The position numbers were made by a program, and so were the translations under genes. DNA of 15,575 bases from JALTID01 sp027004335 [NCBI: bacterium] (lineage in GTDB: Bacteria; JALSQH01). Position 1 is the first letter of the stretch. The number at the start of each line of letters is the position of its first letter. Below the pieces are notes generated by a model. It saw nothing but the letters and a program-made list of their open reading frames with translations, had not been told where the DNA came from and made no database searches. Below are positions 1-8,163 of this stretch, piece by piece. The stretch spans positions 1-15,575 of the forward strand of contig JALTID010000010.1 of NCBI GenBank assembly GCA_027004335.1. Reading direction: 5' to 3'.

Positions 1-10
1 CTGATTAGGA

Positions 11-1378
11 TTATAAATTGTATTCTTTCACTTTATAAATTAATGCTCTTGTACTTATTCCTAAAAGTTGTGCTGCATGAGTTTTATTGCCCCCTGTTTT
101 AATAAGAGCTTTTTTAATCATCTTCTTCTCTATTTTCCTACAGATTTCCTTCACATTCAATTCTTCATTGAGGTTAATATCGTCTGACGCAGCAGTTTCA
201 GTTCTCAGGTACTCAGGAAGATACTCCTCTCTTATTGTATCATCCCTGCTTAGAAGAACCGCTCTCTCCATAACATTTTCTAATTCTCTGACATTTCCTT
301 TCCATGGATAGTCTAACAGTATTTTCATAGCATTAGCATCTACTTTTCTGATAGCCTTGTCGTATGCACGGTTAAATTTATCAATAAAGAATGAGATAAG
401 GGCTGGAATATCTTCCTTTCTTCCCCTCAGAGGAGGTATTTTTATGTTTACTACATTTAATCTGTAATACAGGTCTTCTCTAAATCTTCCTTCTTTTACC
501 TCTTTTTCCATGTCCCTGTTTGTTGCAGCGATAATCCTCACATCAACTTTAATGGGTTTTACATCTCCAATTCTTCTTATTTCTCCTTCCTGAAGAACCC
601 TCAATAACTTTACCTGCAGCTGCTGTGGAAGCTCTGCAACTTCATCAAGAAAAAGTGTTCCTCTATCTGCTTCTTCAAAAAGTCCTTTTTTGTCATTATC
701 TGCACCTGTAAATGCTCCTCTTATATATCCGAAAAACTCACTCTCCAGCAAAGTTTCAGGAATTGCCCCACAGTTTACTGGAACAAATTTGTGTTTTCTC
801 CTCTGGCTATTCTCATGGATGGCCCTTGCAATGAGTTCCTTACCTGTTCCACTTTCTCCCTCAATAAGCACGGTAGTTTTGTATGGGGCTATTTTTTTTA
901 CGGCTTCCAGAACTTCTTTCATTTTTTTACTTTTTGCAACTATGCTTGAGAAATCAAAGCCTCTGCCAATTTCCTTCTGGAGGAGTCTATTTTTTTCAAG
1001 AAGCTCTTCCCTCTCCAGAGCTCTCACGGCTGCTTTCTGGATTTCTTCTGGTGATAATGGCTTGGAAAGAAAATCGTACGCATTTTTTTTTGCTGCTTCA
1101 ATTAGGGTGGATTCATCACCATACGCTGTAAAAAGAATAACCGTTGGCGGGTTTTCCAGTTTATTTAGTTCTTCAAGAAGGGTCATTCCATCCATCTCTG
1201 GCATTCTAAGATCTGAAAAAACAACTCTAATTAGTGGATCCTCTTTAATCTTATGGAAAGCCTCACTTCCTGTTGATGCTTCTTCTACCTCAAAAATTCC
1301 TATCATTTTTAGGGATCTCTTAAAAAGAATTCTTATGTTTTCTTCATCATCAACAACCAGAATCTTTTTCTCATTCAT
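11..1378 (-). CDS. NtrC-family sigma-54-dependent response regulator
   Basis: A 455-residue transcription activator of the NtrC type. The receiver domain (about residues 4-120) has the acidic pair D10/D11, phospho-acceptor D56 in SDLRMPEMDG, T84 and K106. The AAA+ sigma-54 activation domain (about 145-385) shows Walker A GESGTGKE (174-181), the sigma-54-contacting loop GAFTGA (221-226), Walker B GTLFLDEV (240-247) and WKGNVREL (359-366). A Fis-type helix-turn-helix closes the protein (about 427-453). In this family, phosphorylation drives oligomerisation, and ATP hydrolysis then opens sigma-54 promoters. The start ATG overlaps the pilB stop as ATGA, with a GAGGG Shine-Dalgarno 7 bases upstream, so the two genes are probably cotranscribed and translationally coupled. 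PilR, the pilin regulator, is the obvious analogue, but the target is inferred from context only. No partner histidine kinase lies in the window. Confidence 0.95.
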   Translation of the reverse strand: MNEKKILVVDDEENIRILFKRSLKMIGIFEVEEASTGSEAFHKIKEDPLIRVVFSDLRMPEMDGMTLLEELNKLENPPTVILFTAYGDESTLIEAAKKNAYDFLSKPLSPEEIQKAAVRALEREELLEKNRLLQKEIGRGFDFSSIVAKSKKMKEVLEAVKKIAPYKTTVLIEGESGTGKELIARAIHENSQRRKHKFVPVNCGAIPETLLESEFFGYIRGAFTGADNDKKGLFEEADRGTLFLDEVAELPQQLQVKLLRVLQEGEIRRIGDVKPIKVDVRIIAATNRDMEKEVKEGRFREDLYYRLNVVNIKIPPLRGRKEDIPALISFFIDKFNRAYDKAIRKVDANAMKILLDYPWKGNVRELENVMERAVLLSRDDTIREEYLPEYLRTETAASDDINLNEELNVKEICRKIEKKMIKKALIKTGGNKTHAAQLLGISTRALIYKVKEYNL

Positions 1379-3153
1379 ATTGTTACCCTCAAAACCTCTT
1401 CAATTGTGGTAATTCCTTCAATTACTTTCTTTACCCCTGCAATTTCTAAAGGTTGCATTCTCTTCTTCAGGCCAGCTTTTCTTATGCTCTCTTCCGGGGC
1501 TTTCTGAGCGATAAGTTTTTTAATTTCGTCATCAACTAACAAAATTTCAAAAATAGCTGTTCGTCCAAGGTAGCCTGTATATCTGCACTTACTACATCCT
1601 TTTCCTTTATAAACTTCTACTTTTTCCTGATTTCCAGGGAGCTTGATACCGAGGGGCTTGAGCTCTTCATTGGTTAAGTAGGTTTTTTCCTTACAGTAAG
1701 GACACACTATTCTCACCAATCTCTGAGCTATTACTCCAATTAAAGTAGAAGCAATTAAAAATGGCTCAATTCCAATGTCTACGAGTCTGGTTATTGCTGA
1801 CGGAGCATCATTTGTGTGGAGGGTGCTGAGAACTAAATGCCCCGTGAGAGCAGCCTGAATGGCGTTTCTTGCAGTTTCATAATCTCTTATTTCTCCGACC
1901 ATGATGATATCAGGATCCTGTCTGAGGATGTGTCTCAGAGCTTCGGCAAAGTCCAACCCGATCGCAGGGTTAACATTAATCTGGTTAAACCCTTCGTAAA
2001 CCATTTCAATTGGATCTTCAATTGTTACTATATTCACTCCAGGGTTATCCAGTTTTTTTAATGTTGAGTAGAGAGTTGTAGTTTTACCACTTCCTGTAGG
2101 ACCTGTTACAAGAATTATTCCATGGGTATGCTTTATAAAACTTTCAAAGGTTTTTAGATCTGTTCCTGAGAACCCGATATCCTTAAGTTCCTTGAACATA
2201 TATTCCGGGTCTAAAAGCCTCATAACGATCTTTTCTCCAAATGCTACCGGCATTGTAGAGATTCTAATCTCCACCTCTCTTTCTTTGTATTGGATTTTTA
2301 GTCGCCCATCCTGTGGTTTTCTCTTCTCTGCGATATTGAGTTTTGAAATTGCCTTTATACGGGCAGTCATTGCATTATGAACCACCTTTGGTATTCTGTA
2401 AACATCATGCAGTATGCCGTCTATTCTGAATCTTATAAGTCCCATCTCTCTCTTAGGTTCAAGGTGAATATCGCTTGCCCTCTGATCCAGTGCATATCTA
2501 AGCATATAATCCACGGCATTTACAATGTAGGTGTCTGTAGCTTCAAGTTCTTTATCTGCCCTCATTTTCACATACTGTTCCAAGTTACCAAAATCAAAAC
2601 CTGACGAGAGTGAAGTTTTAGCTTTTTCAACGGAGGAGCTGAAACCAAAAAGATCTCTCACAATTTTGTCTATATCTTTTCGTGGAGTTAAAATTATTTT
2701 GACTTTTTTCTTACTTGTTCCAGAGAGTGTTGAGATCGCTTCAAGATTAAATGGATTTGAAGTAGCAACTATCAGGGTATCATCTTCCATTCTTACTGGA
2801 ATGATATTGTTTTTTCTAGCAAAGGGTCTTGTTACAAATTTTGATGAAAAATTTACATCAATTTTTACAGGATCAATTTTTTCATATTCAAGTCCTAATT
2901 TCTCAGCAACAATTTTTAGTATATCTTCTTCAGTTAGTTTTTTACCAGTTTTGGGATTATTAAATCCCATTCGTGCAATAACTTCCCATGGAAGAGGAAT
3001 TCCACCTTCTCCCTCTGTTTTAATCTCCTTTTTTATCTTGGCTTCAGCGGTGGGATATAGTACTTCAATTCGCCTTATATCTTCTTCTGCAATAATACCT
3101 TTTTCATATAAAAGTCTTAGTAGCTGATTGTAACTTAAAAATTCCTGATGCAT
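1375..3153 (-). CDS. pilB: PilB/GspE-type assembly ATPase (type IV pilus or type II secretion)
   Basis: A cytoplasmic hexameric ATPase that powers assembly of type IV pili or type II secretion pseudopili. Counting from an upstream TTG at 3159 (594 residues), an N-terminal MshEN/GspE_N region (about 55-175) precedes the motor. The motor has Walker A GPTGSGKTT (353-361), an Asp box around EDPIE (381-385), a Walker B region ending VGEIRD (421-426), the His box LSTLHTN (444-450), and two CxxC pairs (C486/C489 and C522/C525) forming the zinc-binding tetracysteine of PilB/GspE. Those cysteines and the MshEN region point away from the retraction ATPase PilT. I prefer ATG 3153 (592 residues) because the promoter -10 box lies 11 bases before it. 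TTG 3159 would sit only 5 bases from the -10. No Shine-Dalgarno is visible for either. PilB and GspE cannot be separated without neighbouring pilus or secretin genes. Confidence 0.93.
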   Translation of the reverse strand: MHQEFLSYNQLLRLLYEKGIIAEEDIRRIEVLYPTAEAKIKKEIKTEGEGGIPLPWEVIARMGFNNPKTGKKLTEEDILKIVAEKLGLEYEKIDPVKIDVNFSSKFVTRPFARKNNIIPVRMEDDTLIVATSNPFNLEAISTLSGTSKKKVKIILTPRKDIDKIVRDLFGFSSSVEKAKTSLSSGFDFGNLEQYVKMRADKELEATDTYIVNAVDYMLRYALDQRASDIHLEPKREMGLIRFRIDGILHDVYRIPKVVHNAMTARIKAISKLNIAEKRKPQDGRLKIQYKEREVEIRISTMPVAFGEKIVMRLLDPEYMFKELKDIGFSGTDLKTFESFIKHTHGIILVTGPTGSGKTTTLYSTLKKLDNPGVNIVTIEDPIEMVYEGFNQINVNPAIGLDFAEALRHILRQDPDIIMVGEIRDYETARNAIQAALTGHLVLSTLHTNDAPSAITRLVDIGIEPFLIASTLIGVIAQRLVRIVCPYCKEKTYLTNEELKPLGIKLPGNQEKVEVYKGKGCSKCRYTGYLGRTAIFEILLVDDEIKKLIAQKAPEESIRKAGLKKRMQPLEIAGVKKVIEGITTIEEVLRVTI

Positions 3154-3164
3154 CTTCAAAGATT

Positions 3165-3193
3165 ATCATAGCTTATATTAGCCTTTTTATCAA
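3165..3193 (-). promoter_or_regulatory. Promoter of pilB, apparently leaderless
   Basis: On the minus strand, TTGATA (3193-3188) is followed by a 17-base spacer and TATGAT (3170-3165), a good sigma-70-type match. Transcription should begin about 6-8 bases downstream, within a few bases of the pilB start codon, leaving no room for a Shine-Dalgarno. GATAAT, three bases further on, is an alternative -10. Confidence 0.6.
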
Positions 3194-3198
3194 CATTG

Positions 3199-3207
3199 TG
3201 CTATATT
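3199..3207 (+). promoter_or_regulatory. Extended -10 promoter of the glycoside hydrolase gene
   Basis: TGC followed by TATATT (3202-3207) fits the TGn-TATAAT extended -10 element, which can act with a poor -35. The best -35 candidate is TTAGCC (3178-3183) at 18 bases, which is weak. It overlaps the pilB promoter region on the other strand. The predicted start near 3214 leaves a leader of about 17 bases that contains the Shine-Dalgarno at 3221. Confidence 0.4.
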
Positions 3208-3220
3208 TTTAAAAAAGATT

Positions 3221-3225
3221 GGAGG
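3221..3225 (+). promoter_or_regulatory. Ribosome binding site that fixes the GTG start
   Basis: GGAGG lies 5 bases before GTG 3231. The in-frame TTG at 3219 overlaps this site, so it is unlikely to be the start. GTG 3231 also begins the signal peptide directly with Val-Lys-Arg-Lys. Confidence 0.7.
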
Positions 3226-3230
3226 ATCAT

Positions 3231-6047
3231 GTGAAGAGAAAGTTTCTCTTATATGTTCTTCTTTTATCATTTTTTATTCTGATATCCTATGGTTGCTCTG
3301 GCGGAGGGAAGGAGACTGCCCAGAAATTTTCCACTTATATTAATTTTATCCCAAGAGGAGAATACCCAAGACCAGATTTTGAGCGGGAGAACTGGATTAA
3401 TTTGAATGGGGAATGGAGATTCAGGTTTGATCCTTTTAATGAAGGGATGAATAATCACTGGTACCTCAAGCTTTCTCTTTTTACAGATAAAATAATTGTA
3501 CCTTTTCCGTGGCAGAGTTCTCTTTCAGGTATAGGAGATGTTCCTGAAGACTACGAGGATTACCCGGTTACCATTTTACCCAGGTATCAAAAACATAGGA
3601 TAGGATGGTATATGAGAACCTTTTACACTCCACCATGGGTTGAGGAAGGAAAAAGAGTTTTTCTCAATTTTGGAGCAGTTGACTGGCGTGCCGATGTTTG
3701 GATAAATGGTTTTTATGTTGGCAAACATGAAGGTGGTTATACACCGTTTTCTTTTGATATAACTGATTATCTTTTGCCTACTGGATTCAGGAATGTAGTT
3801 GTGGTGAGAGCTTATGATCCTGGTAATAGTGACGATGATCTAATTCCCATTGGTAAGCAGGGGGATATGTGGTATACACCTGTGAGTGGAATATGGCAAA
3901 CAGTTTATCTTGATGAGAGAGGTAAGGTTTATTTTGAGAATTACAGGGTCAAAACTGATCCTGACTCTGGAACAATTTTTATTAAGTTTGATATAGATAA
4001 TGAAGCTGATGGAGGAAGTTATTTGTTTTTCATTGATGTTTATGATAACTCAGGTGAACTTTATAAGAAACTTTTTACCATTTATCTGGATAAGGGTGAG
4101 AATGAGATCCCGTTAAGTTTTACCCTTGGAGGGTTTCAGTTATGGGAACCAGATAATCCGCATCTTTATCGTTTTAATACTAAATTGGAGGATGAAAGGG
4201 GCGTTGAGGATAGCTTTACCGGGTATTTTGGCATTAGAAAAATTGAGATAAAGTGGGCTCCAGGCCATTCTCCTCAGGATAACTCAGAATTGGTGGATCA
4301 ATATAAATATATTTATCTTAATGGGAAGCCACTCTTCATAAGAGGAGTTCTTGATCAGGGTTACAATCCATGGGGCCTTTATACCTATCCCAATGTTGCA
4401 ACTATGGAAAGTGAAATTAACTACATAAAATCTCTTGGCTTCAATGCGATAAGAATCCATATTAAAGGTCCTGACCCGTACAAGCTATATTTAGCCGATA
4501 AATTAGGACTTCTTGTTATATATGATATGCCCTCTTTGAAAATGTTTGCTGATGGTGAAGATCCAGTTGGCAGGGCAAATTATCTTTCAACAGCCAAAGG
4601 ACTTATTGAGAGAGACTGGAACCATCCTTCTATATTATGGTGGGTTATGTTCAATGAGGACTGGGGATTGCTTGAACCTCAGAGGCTAAAGTTTAATAGT
4701 GACCTTCAAAACTGGGTTAAAGAAGTTGTAAATACAGCCAAAAGCCTTGATCCTACCAGGCCTGTAGAGGATAACTCTGCAGGGGGGCTTGGTGCATATG
4801 ATCATCTATATACGGACATTCAGAGCTGGCATTTTTATATTAGAAGTTATGATCTCCTTATGGAGCATCTTAACTGGATTAGTGATAACACCTTCCCTGG
4901 TAGTACTGAAATATGGGTTCCAAATTATGTGCAGGATGGTCAGCCGTTGATAAATAGTGAATTTGGTGGCATAGATGTCTATGGCGGAAATCGGGATATT
5001 TCGTGGTACCTGCATTGGGAGATAAATGCTATGAGACTATTTCCCAAGATCCAGGGGTATGTTTTCACTGAGTTAAAAGATGTGGAGTTTGAACATAATG
5101 GACTTTTAAAATACGATGGCAGGGCTAAGATTCTTGGTTATGAAGAATTTGATGTAGATACCTCTCAAATTATTGGAGATAGGTTCATAGCAATAGATTC
5201 TCCTCCTGTTATAAAAGGTTATTCTGGTGAAATTACTTATGTACCTGTTTATTATTCAAATTTCTCTTCCAGCTCAGGAGGTTACTCTCTGAAATATACA
5301 ATTGTGGGCTGGAATGGAAATGGTGTAAAGATACTCACAGGTTCTTCTACAGGCATCAGGTTTAATGCCAAACCTTACGAAACTGTATTTATTGGGAAAG
5401 TAGAGGTGCTTTTTCCAGATTACAGATTTGCTGGAGCCTTGCTGTTCAATGTTGTTGACAGTAATGGAAACTATGTGGCAGGGAATTATGTAAATTTTTT
5501 TACGGATGCTCCAGATACATGTAACAATCAATTGTGTGCTATAGAAACTTCTCCAGCGGATTTCAGTGATGCTTCATGGAGTAGAAATTATGAAGCGGAT
5601 AAAAATTTCTTCTGGGGAAAAGGAAGTGGGTATGTAACCTACAAACTACCTCTAACCTATTCTGCAGATAAGATTAGTAGGATTGTTATATTATTGGAGG
5701 TTTCTTCTGGGGGAAATTCTCTTGCTAATAGAGAAACATCTCCTGAAACGCTCTGGAGTAATATCAAGATCTTAATTAATGGGGAAGAAAATAGTAGTGT
5801 GAAAGCAGGTGAATATGCTGACGCGAGGGGATTTTTATCCTATCTGAATTATCCGGAATTAGCTGGCTCCTACGGAAAAATGATAAGAGTCACTATCTCA
5901 GATCCCCGTGAAATAGAAAGACTCTCTGCGAACGGTTACATTACCATCACGATAAGAACCTCTGATGACAATGGAATTAAAATTTTTGGAAAAGATGTAG
6001 GTGAATACCCATGGGGTATTAAGGAAGTAATATATTTTAAACAATAA
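3231..6047 (+). CDS. Exported family 2 glycoside hydrolase (beta-galactosidase/glucuronidase-like), probable lipoprotein
   Basis: A 938-residue secreted glycosidase. The N-terminus is a basic-hydrophobic signal peptide ending ISYGC, with Cys22 (GTG numbering) followed by SGGGK. This resembles a lipoprotein site, though -3 Ser and -2 Tyr are not ideal. Next come a GH2 sugar-binding jelly-roll (about 50-235, including the WINLNGEWRFRF motif), an Ig-like domain (about 235-340) and a TIM barrel (about 355-640). The barrel keeps the general acid/base E476 in FNEDWG and the nucleophile E577 in NSEFGG, so it should be active. About 290 further residues look beta-rich, possibly with a C-terminal carbohydrate-binding-like sandwich. 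GH2 enzymes cleave beta-galactosides, beta-glucuronides or beta-mannosides with retention, and the sequence alone does not tell which. No transporter, sugar regulator or other glycosidase is adjacent, so this is an isolated degradative gene. Confidence 0.9.
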   Translation: MKRKFLLYVLLLSFFILISYGCSGGGKETAQKFSTYINFIPRGEYPRPDFERENWINLNGEWRFRFDPFNEGMNNHWYLKLSLFTDKIIVPFPWQSSLSGIGDVPEDYEDYPVTILPRYQKHRIGWYMRTFYTPPWVEEGKRVFLNFGAVDWRADVWINGFYVGKHEGGYTPFSFDITDYLLPTGFRNVVVVRAYDPGNSDDDLIPIGKQGDMWYTPVSGIWQTVYLDERGKVYFENYRVKTDPDSGTIFIKFDIDNEADGGSYLFFIDVYDNSGELYKKLFTIYLDKGENEIPLSFTLGGFQLWEPDNPHLYRFNTKLEDERGVEDSFTGYFGIRKIEIKWAPGHSPQDNSELVDQYKYIYLNGKPLFIRGVLDQGYNPWGLYTYPNVATMESEINYIKSLGFNAIRIHIKGPDPYKLYLADKLGLLVIYDMPSLKMFADGEDPVGRANYLSTAKGLIERDWNHPSILWWVMFNEDWGLLEPQRLKFNSDLQNWVKEVVNTAKSLDPTRPVEDNSAGGLGAYDHLYTDIQSWHFYIRSYDLLMEHLNWISDNTFPGSTEIWVPNYVQDGQPLINSEFGGIDVYGGNRDISWYLHWEINAMRLFPKIQGYVFTELKDVEFEHNGLLKYDGRAKILGYEEFDVDTSQIIGDRFIAIDSPPVIKGYSGEITYVPVYYSNFSSSSGGYSLKYTIVGWNGNGVKILTGSSTGIRFNAKPYETVFIGKVEVLFPDYRFAGALLFNVVDSNGNYVAGNYVNFFTDAPDTCNNQLCAIETSPADFSDASWSRNYEADKNFFWGKGSGYVTYKLPLTYSADKISRIVILLEVSSGGNSLANRETSPETLWSNIKILINGEENSSVKAGEYADARGFLSYLNYPELAGSYGKMIRVTISDPREIERLSANGYITITIRTSDDNGIKIFGKDVGEYPWGIKEVIYFKQ

Positions 6048-6049
6048 TT

Positions 6050-6077
6050 TTGAGATAAAGAACAATTTTGTTATAAT
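6050..6077 (+). promoter_or_regulatory. Promoter of the lolA-like gene, apparently leaderless
   Basis: TTGAGA (6050-6055), a 16-base spacer and a perfect TATAAT (6072-6077) lie directly after the glycosidase stop codon. Only 9 bases separate the -10 from ATG 6087, so the mRNA should start about 2-4 bases before the start codon, with no Shine-Dalgarno. Confidence 0.7.
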
Positions 6078-6086
6078 TTGCAAAAT

Positions 6087-6866
6087 ATGAAGAAAGTTTT
6101 TGTTCTTTTTTTAATTTTTACTGCTTCATCGTTCTTGTATCCTGAGAATATTCCTCTTTTTCTTCAAAAGGCTGTAGAGAATTTTAAGAAGATAAAATCT
6201 GTAAGAGCCGAAGTGGATCAGAAAGTGATTATTAGGGGAAGGGAATTTTATTATTCTGGTAATTATGTTGCTTCATTTCCTGGCATTTTTAAAGTAACTT
6301 ATTTTTACCCACAAAAGCAGATAATCTGGCTGGGAAAAGATGGAGTTTTTAACTGGTATATTCCTTCTAAAAATCTGCTTTATTATGTTCTGGATTTTGT
6401 AAAATTTAATGAGGGTACTCCTTCAAGAATCAATGGAGTAGTTCCTTCTTTGCCCTCTCTCCAGAGATTTTCTCCTTCGGGGGATACTTATAAGATTGCA
6501 GAAGCTTCAAAGAGATTTATCGGATTTCTCCACAGGGTTAATTATATAAGGCTTGAACCTCGGGGAAGATACTCAAGTTTCCCGGGGGTAGAATTATACA
6601 TCACAACGGGGGAATTTTTGCCATTAAGAATAATTATGACCAAAAATGGTAAGGTGATAGGTTCACAGTTTTTTAAAAAGTATAAAAAGGTGAATGGAGT
6701 TTTTTTCCCTTTTTTTGTAAGAGTTGAAGTAAAAAAAATAAATCTCGTAACTGAGACGAGTTACATGAATGTAGAAATTAATCCAGCTCTAAAAAAGGTA
6801 GATTTTAAGGTGTATCTGCCCGATGGAGTGGTGAGGAAAAACCTGATTTCTGCAGGAGTGAGATAA
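6087..6866 (+). CDS. LolA-like periplasmic lipoprotein carrier
   Basis: A 259-residue predicted exported protein with a signal peptide (MKKVFVLFLIF, then a small-residue stretch to about residue 19). The first mature half follows the LolA pattern: an amphipathic helix with the phrase FKKIKSVRAEVDQK, then strands SGNYVASFPGIFKVTY and the segment around IIWLGKDGVFNWYIPS, matching the usual 'tQ...G.l.~.~PgrfrW.Y..P' layout. In that family the protein carries lipoproteins across the periplasm to the outer membrane. The C-terminal half is longer than in proteobacterial LolA and resembles the broader outer-membrane lipoprotein-sorting group. An in-frame TTG at 6078 exists, but it touches the -10 box, so ATG 6087 is preferred. 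LolA proper versus a relative cannot be decided here. The neighbouring lpxC fits an envelope role. Confidence 0.72.
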   Translation: MKKVFVLFLIFTASSFLYPENIPLFLQKAVENFKKIKSVRAEVDQKVIIRGREFYYSGNYVASFPGIFKVTYFYPQKQIIWLGKDGVFNWYIPSKNLLYYVLDFVKFNEGTPSRINGVVPSLPSLQRFSPSGDTYKIAEASKRFIGFLHRVNYIRLEPRGRYSSFPGVELYITTGEFLPLRIIMTKNGKVIGSQFFKKYKKVNGVFFPFFVRVEVKKINLVTETSYMNVEINPALKKVDFKVYLPDGVVRKNLISAGVR

Positions 6867-6883
6867 AAATTTGAGGTTAACAC

Positions 6884-6911
6884 TTGACAATTAAAGGGTA
6901 TTTTATATACT
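6884..6911 (+). promoter_or_regulatory. Promoter of the HU-lpxC unit
   Basis: A perfect -35 TTGACA (6884-6889), a 16-base spacer and TATACT (6906-6911) predict a start near 6918. Unlike the leaderless units, this one has a leader of about 27 bases with AGGAGGT (6930-6936) placed 8 bases before ATG 6945. That suggests strong expression, as expected for a nucleoid protein. Confidence 0.75.
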
Positions 6912-6944
6912 TTTACATCAAAAGGAAATAGGAGGTATCTGGGT

Positions 6945-7232
6945 ATGAAAAAATCCGAGCTTGTAAAAATTCTTGCAGAGAAAAGTGGGTTGAATAGCAA
7001 ATTAGCAGCAAGGGTCGTTGACACATTTTTTGGCTCTATTAAAGAGGCTTTGAAAAACGGTGACAGAGTAGAGATAAGGGGTTTTGGTAGCTTTGAAATA
7101 AGAGAGTATGGTTCTTATGTGGGCATTAATCCCAAAACGAGGAAAAAGATTCAGGTCCCTCCAAAGAAGTTACCCTTTTTTAAAGCGGGAAAAGAGCTAA
7201 GAGAAAGAGTGGACAAAGGGAAGGAAAAGTGA
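6945..7232 (+). CDS. HU/IHF-family DNA-binding protein
   Basis: A 95-residue histone-like protein, the usual length for HU or an IHF subunit. The N-terminal helices include KSELVKILAEKSGL. The signature RGFGSFEIRE (45-54) and the beta-arm with intercalating-proline motif NPKT (62-65) are intact, followed by the conserved LPFFKAGKELRERV. Such proteins bend DNA as dimers and compact the nucleoid. HU and IHF cannot be told apart safely from this sequence; the IHF-beta-like wording RVEIRGFGSF is suggestive only. The stop codon lies 10 bases before the lpxC start and the two genes are probably cotranscribed, which ties an essential lipid A gene to a highly expressed nucleoid gene. Confidence 0.93.
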   Translation: MKKSELVKILAEKSGLNSKLAARVVDTFFGSIKEALKNGDRVEIRGFGSFEIREYGSYVGINPKTRKKIQVPPKKLPFFKAGKELRERVDKGKEK

Positions 7233-7242
7233 GGGGTTAATC

Positions 7243-8163
7243 TTGCTTAAACAGAGAACTGTCAGAGAAGAGACAAGTATTTTAGGGAAGGGTCTACATT
7301 CTGGAAACAGAGTCAGTATGAATATTAAACCTGCTCCACCAAACAGTGGAATAACTTTTGTCAGAAATGATCTTTCTGGTAAGCCGAAAATAAAGGTTGA
7401 TGTGGATAATATTGGAGATGGTTTTCTTGCCACTACTCTCAATGTGGGAAGAATTCAGGTCAAGACAGTGGAACATTTTCTTTCTGCATTGTATGCTCTG
7501 GGTGTGGATAATCTGATTGTAGAACTTGATTCTCCTGAAGTTCCTATAATGGATGGAAGTGCAAGACCTTTCATCTATCTTCTCAGGAGGGATGTGGGAA
7601 TAAAGGAGCAGAAAGCTGCCAAGAAATTTATAAAAATCACAAAGAGAGTGGAAGTTTCTGATGATGATAAGTATCTGAGAGTTGAACCTGTTGATGCCCC
7701 AAGGTTGTTGATTGATTTTACAATTTTCTTTCCCCACAGAGTGATTGGAATACAGAATTATCTTTTTGAGTTTTCCACCAGAAGATATATTGAGGAAATC
7801 AGTAAGGCTCGAACTTTTGTTGCAGAATCTGAGGTAAAAAGATTGTGGAAAAAAGGATACGCATTAGGTGGTTCCCTTGATAATGCTGTGGTGGTAGGAG
7901 ATTTTGGAATTCTCAATAAGGATGATCTAAGATACGAAAATGAGTTTGTGAGGCATAAGATTCTGGATATTATCGGTGATCTTTACCTTCTTGGTTCCCC
8001 TGTATTCGGGAAAGTTGTTGCTTATAAATCTGGCCATACCCTTAACCACATGCTGGTAAAGAAAGTTGTTCAGGAAAAAGCTTATGAGATTGTGACTCTT
8101 CCTCTGGAAAAGGGAGAGAAGATATTCAATTTTAAACTTGAGCCTGCTTTTTTTACTGACTAA
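7243..8163 (+). CDS. lpxC: UDP-3-O-acyl-N-acetylglucosamine deacetylase LpxC
   Basis: The zinc deacetylase of the first committed step of lipid A synthesis, acting in the cytoplasm. At 306 residues it matches the family length. The opening LKQRTVREETSILGKGLHSG is typical of LpxC. The catalytic pair E77-H78 in TVEHF, zinc ligands H238 and D242 in RHKILDIIGD, and catalytic H265 in KSGHTLNHM are all present; the last three fall at the same numbers as in Escherichia coli. The start is TTG 7243, preceded by GAGGGG (7231-7236), which overlaps the HU stop region. Its presence is the best evidence that the organism makes lipid A and has an outer membrane. Its TAA stop overlaps the stop of the convergent metF gene. 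Confidence 0.96.
   Translation: MLKQRTVREETSILGKGLHSGNRVSMNIKPAPPNSGITFVRNDLSGKPKIKVDVDNIGDGFLATTLNVGRIQVKTVEHFLSALYALGVDNLIVELDSPEVPIMDGSARPFIYLLRRDVGIKEQKAAKKFIKITKRVEVSDDDKYLRVEPVDAPRLLIDFTIFFPHRVIGIQNYLFEFSTRRYIEEISKARTFVAESEVKRLWKKGYALGGSLDNAVVVGDFGILNKDDLRYENEFVRHKILDIIGDLYLLGSPVFGKVVAYKSGHTLNHMLVKKVVQEKAYEIVTLPLEKGEKIFNFKLEPAFFTD

Noticed and set aside
690-1412. 240-codon open frame on the plus strand opposite the response regulator
   Set aside because: It is antisense to a complete, well-conserved regulator, has serine/leucine-rich low-information sequence and no promoter or ribosome site.
2531-3127. 198-codon open frame on the plus strand opposite pilB
   Set aside because: The whole stretch is covered by the PilB N-terminal domain on the other strand, and the product resembles no family.
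3219-3230. TTG start giving a 942-residue glycosidase
   Set aside because: TTG 3219 overlaps the GGAGG ribosome site; GTG 3231 has ideal spacing and a cleaner signal peptide.
6078-6086. TTG start for the LolA-like protein three codons upstream
   Set aside because: It directly follows the -10 hexamer, so it would lie upstream of the predicted transcript start.
6840-6860. Possible terminator hairpin (CCTG...CAGG) at the end of the LolA-like gene
   Set aside because: The stem is only 4 bp, inside the coding region, and is not followed by a T-run.
7294-7737. 147-codon open frame opposite lpxC
   Set aside because: It lies inside an LpxC with all catalytic residues in place, and no start signals support it.
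8146-8157. T-run near the end of lpxC as a terminator
   Set aside because: These bases encode the C-terminal Phe-Phe codons and no stem precedes them.
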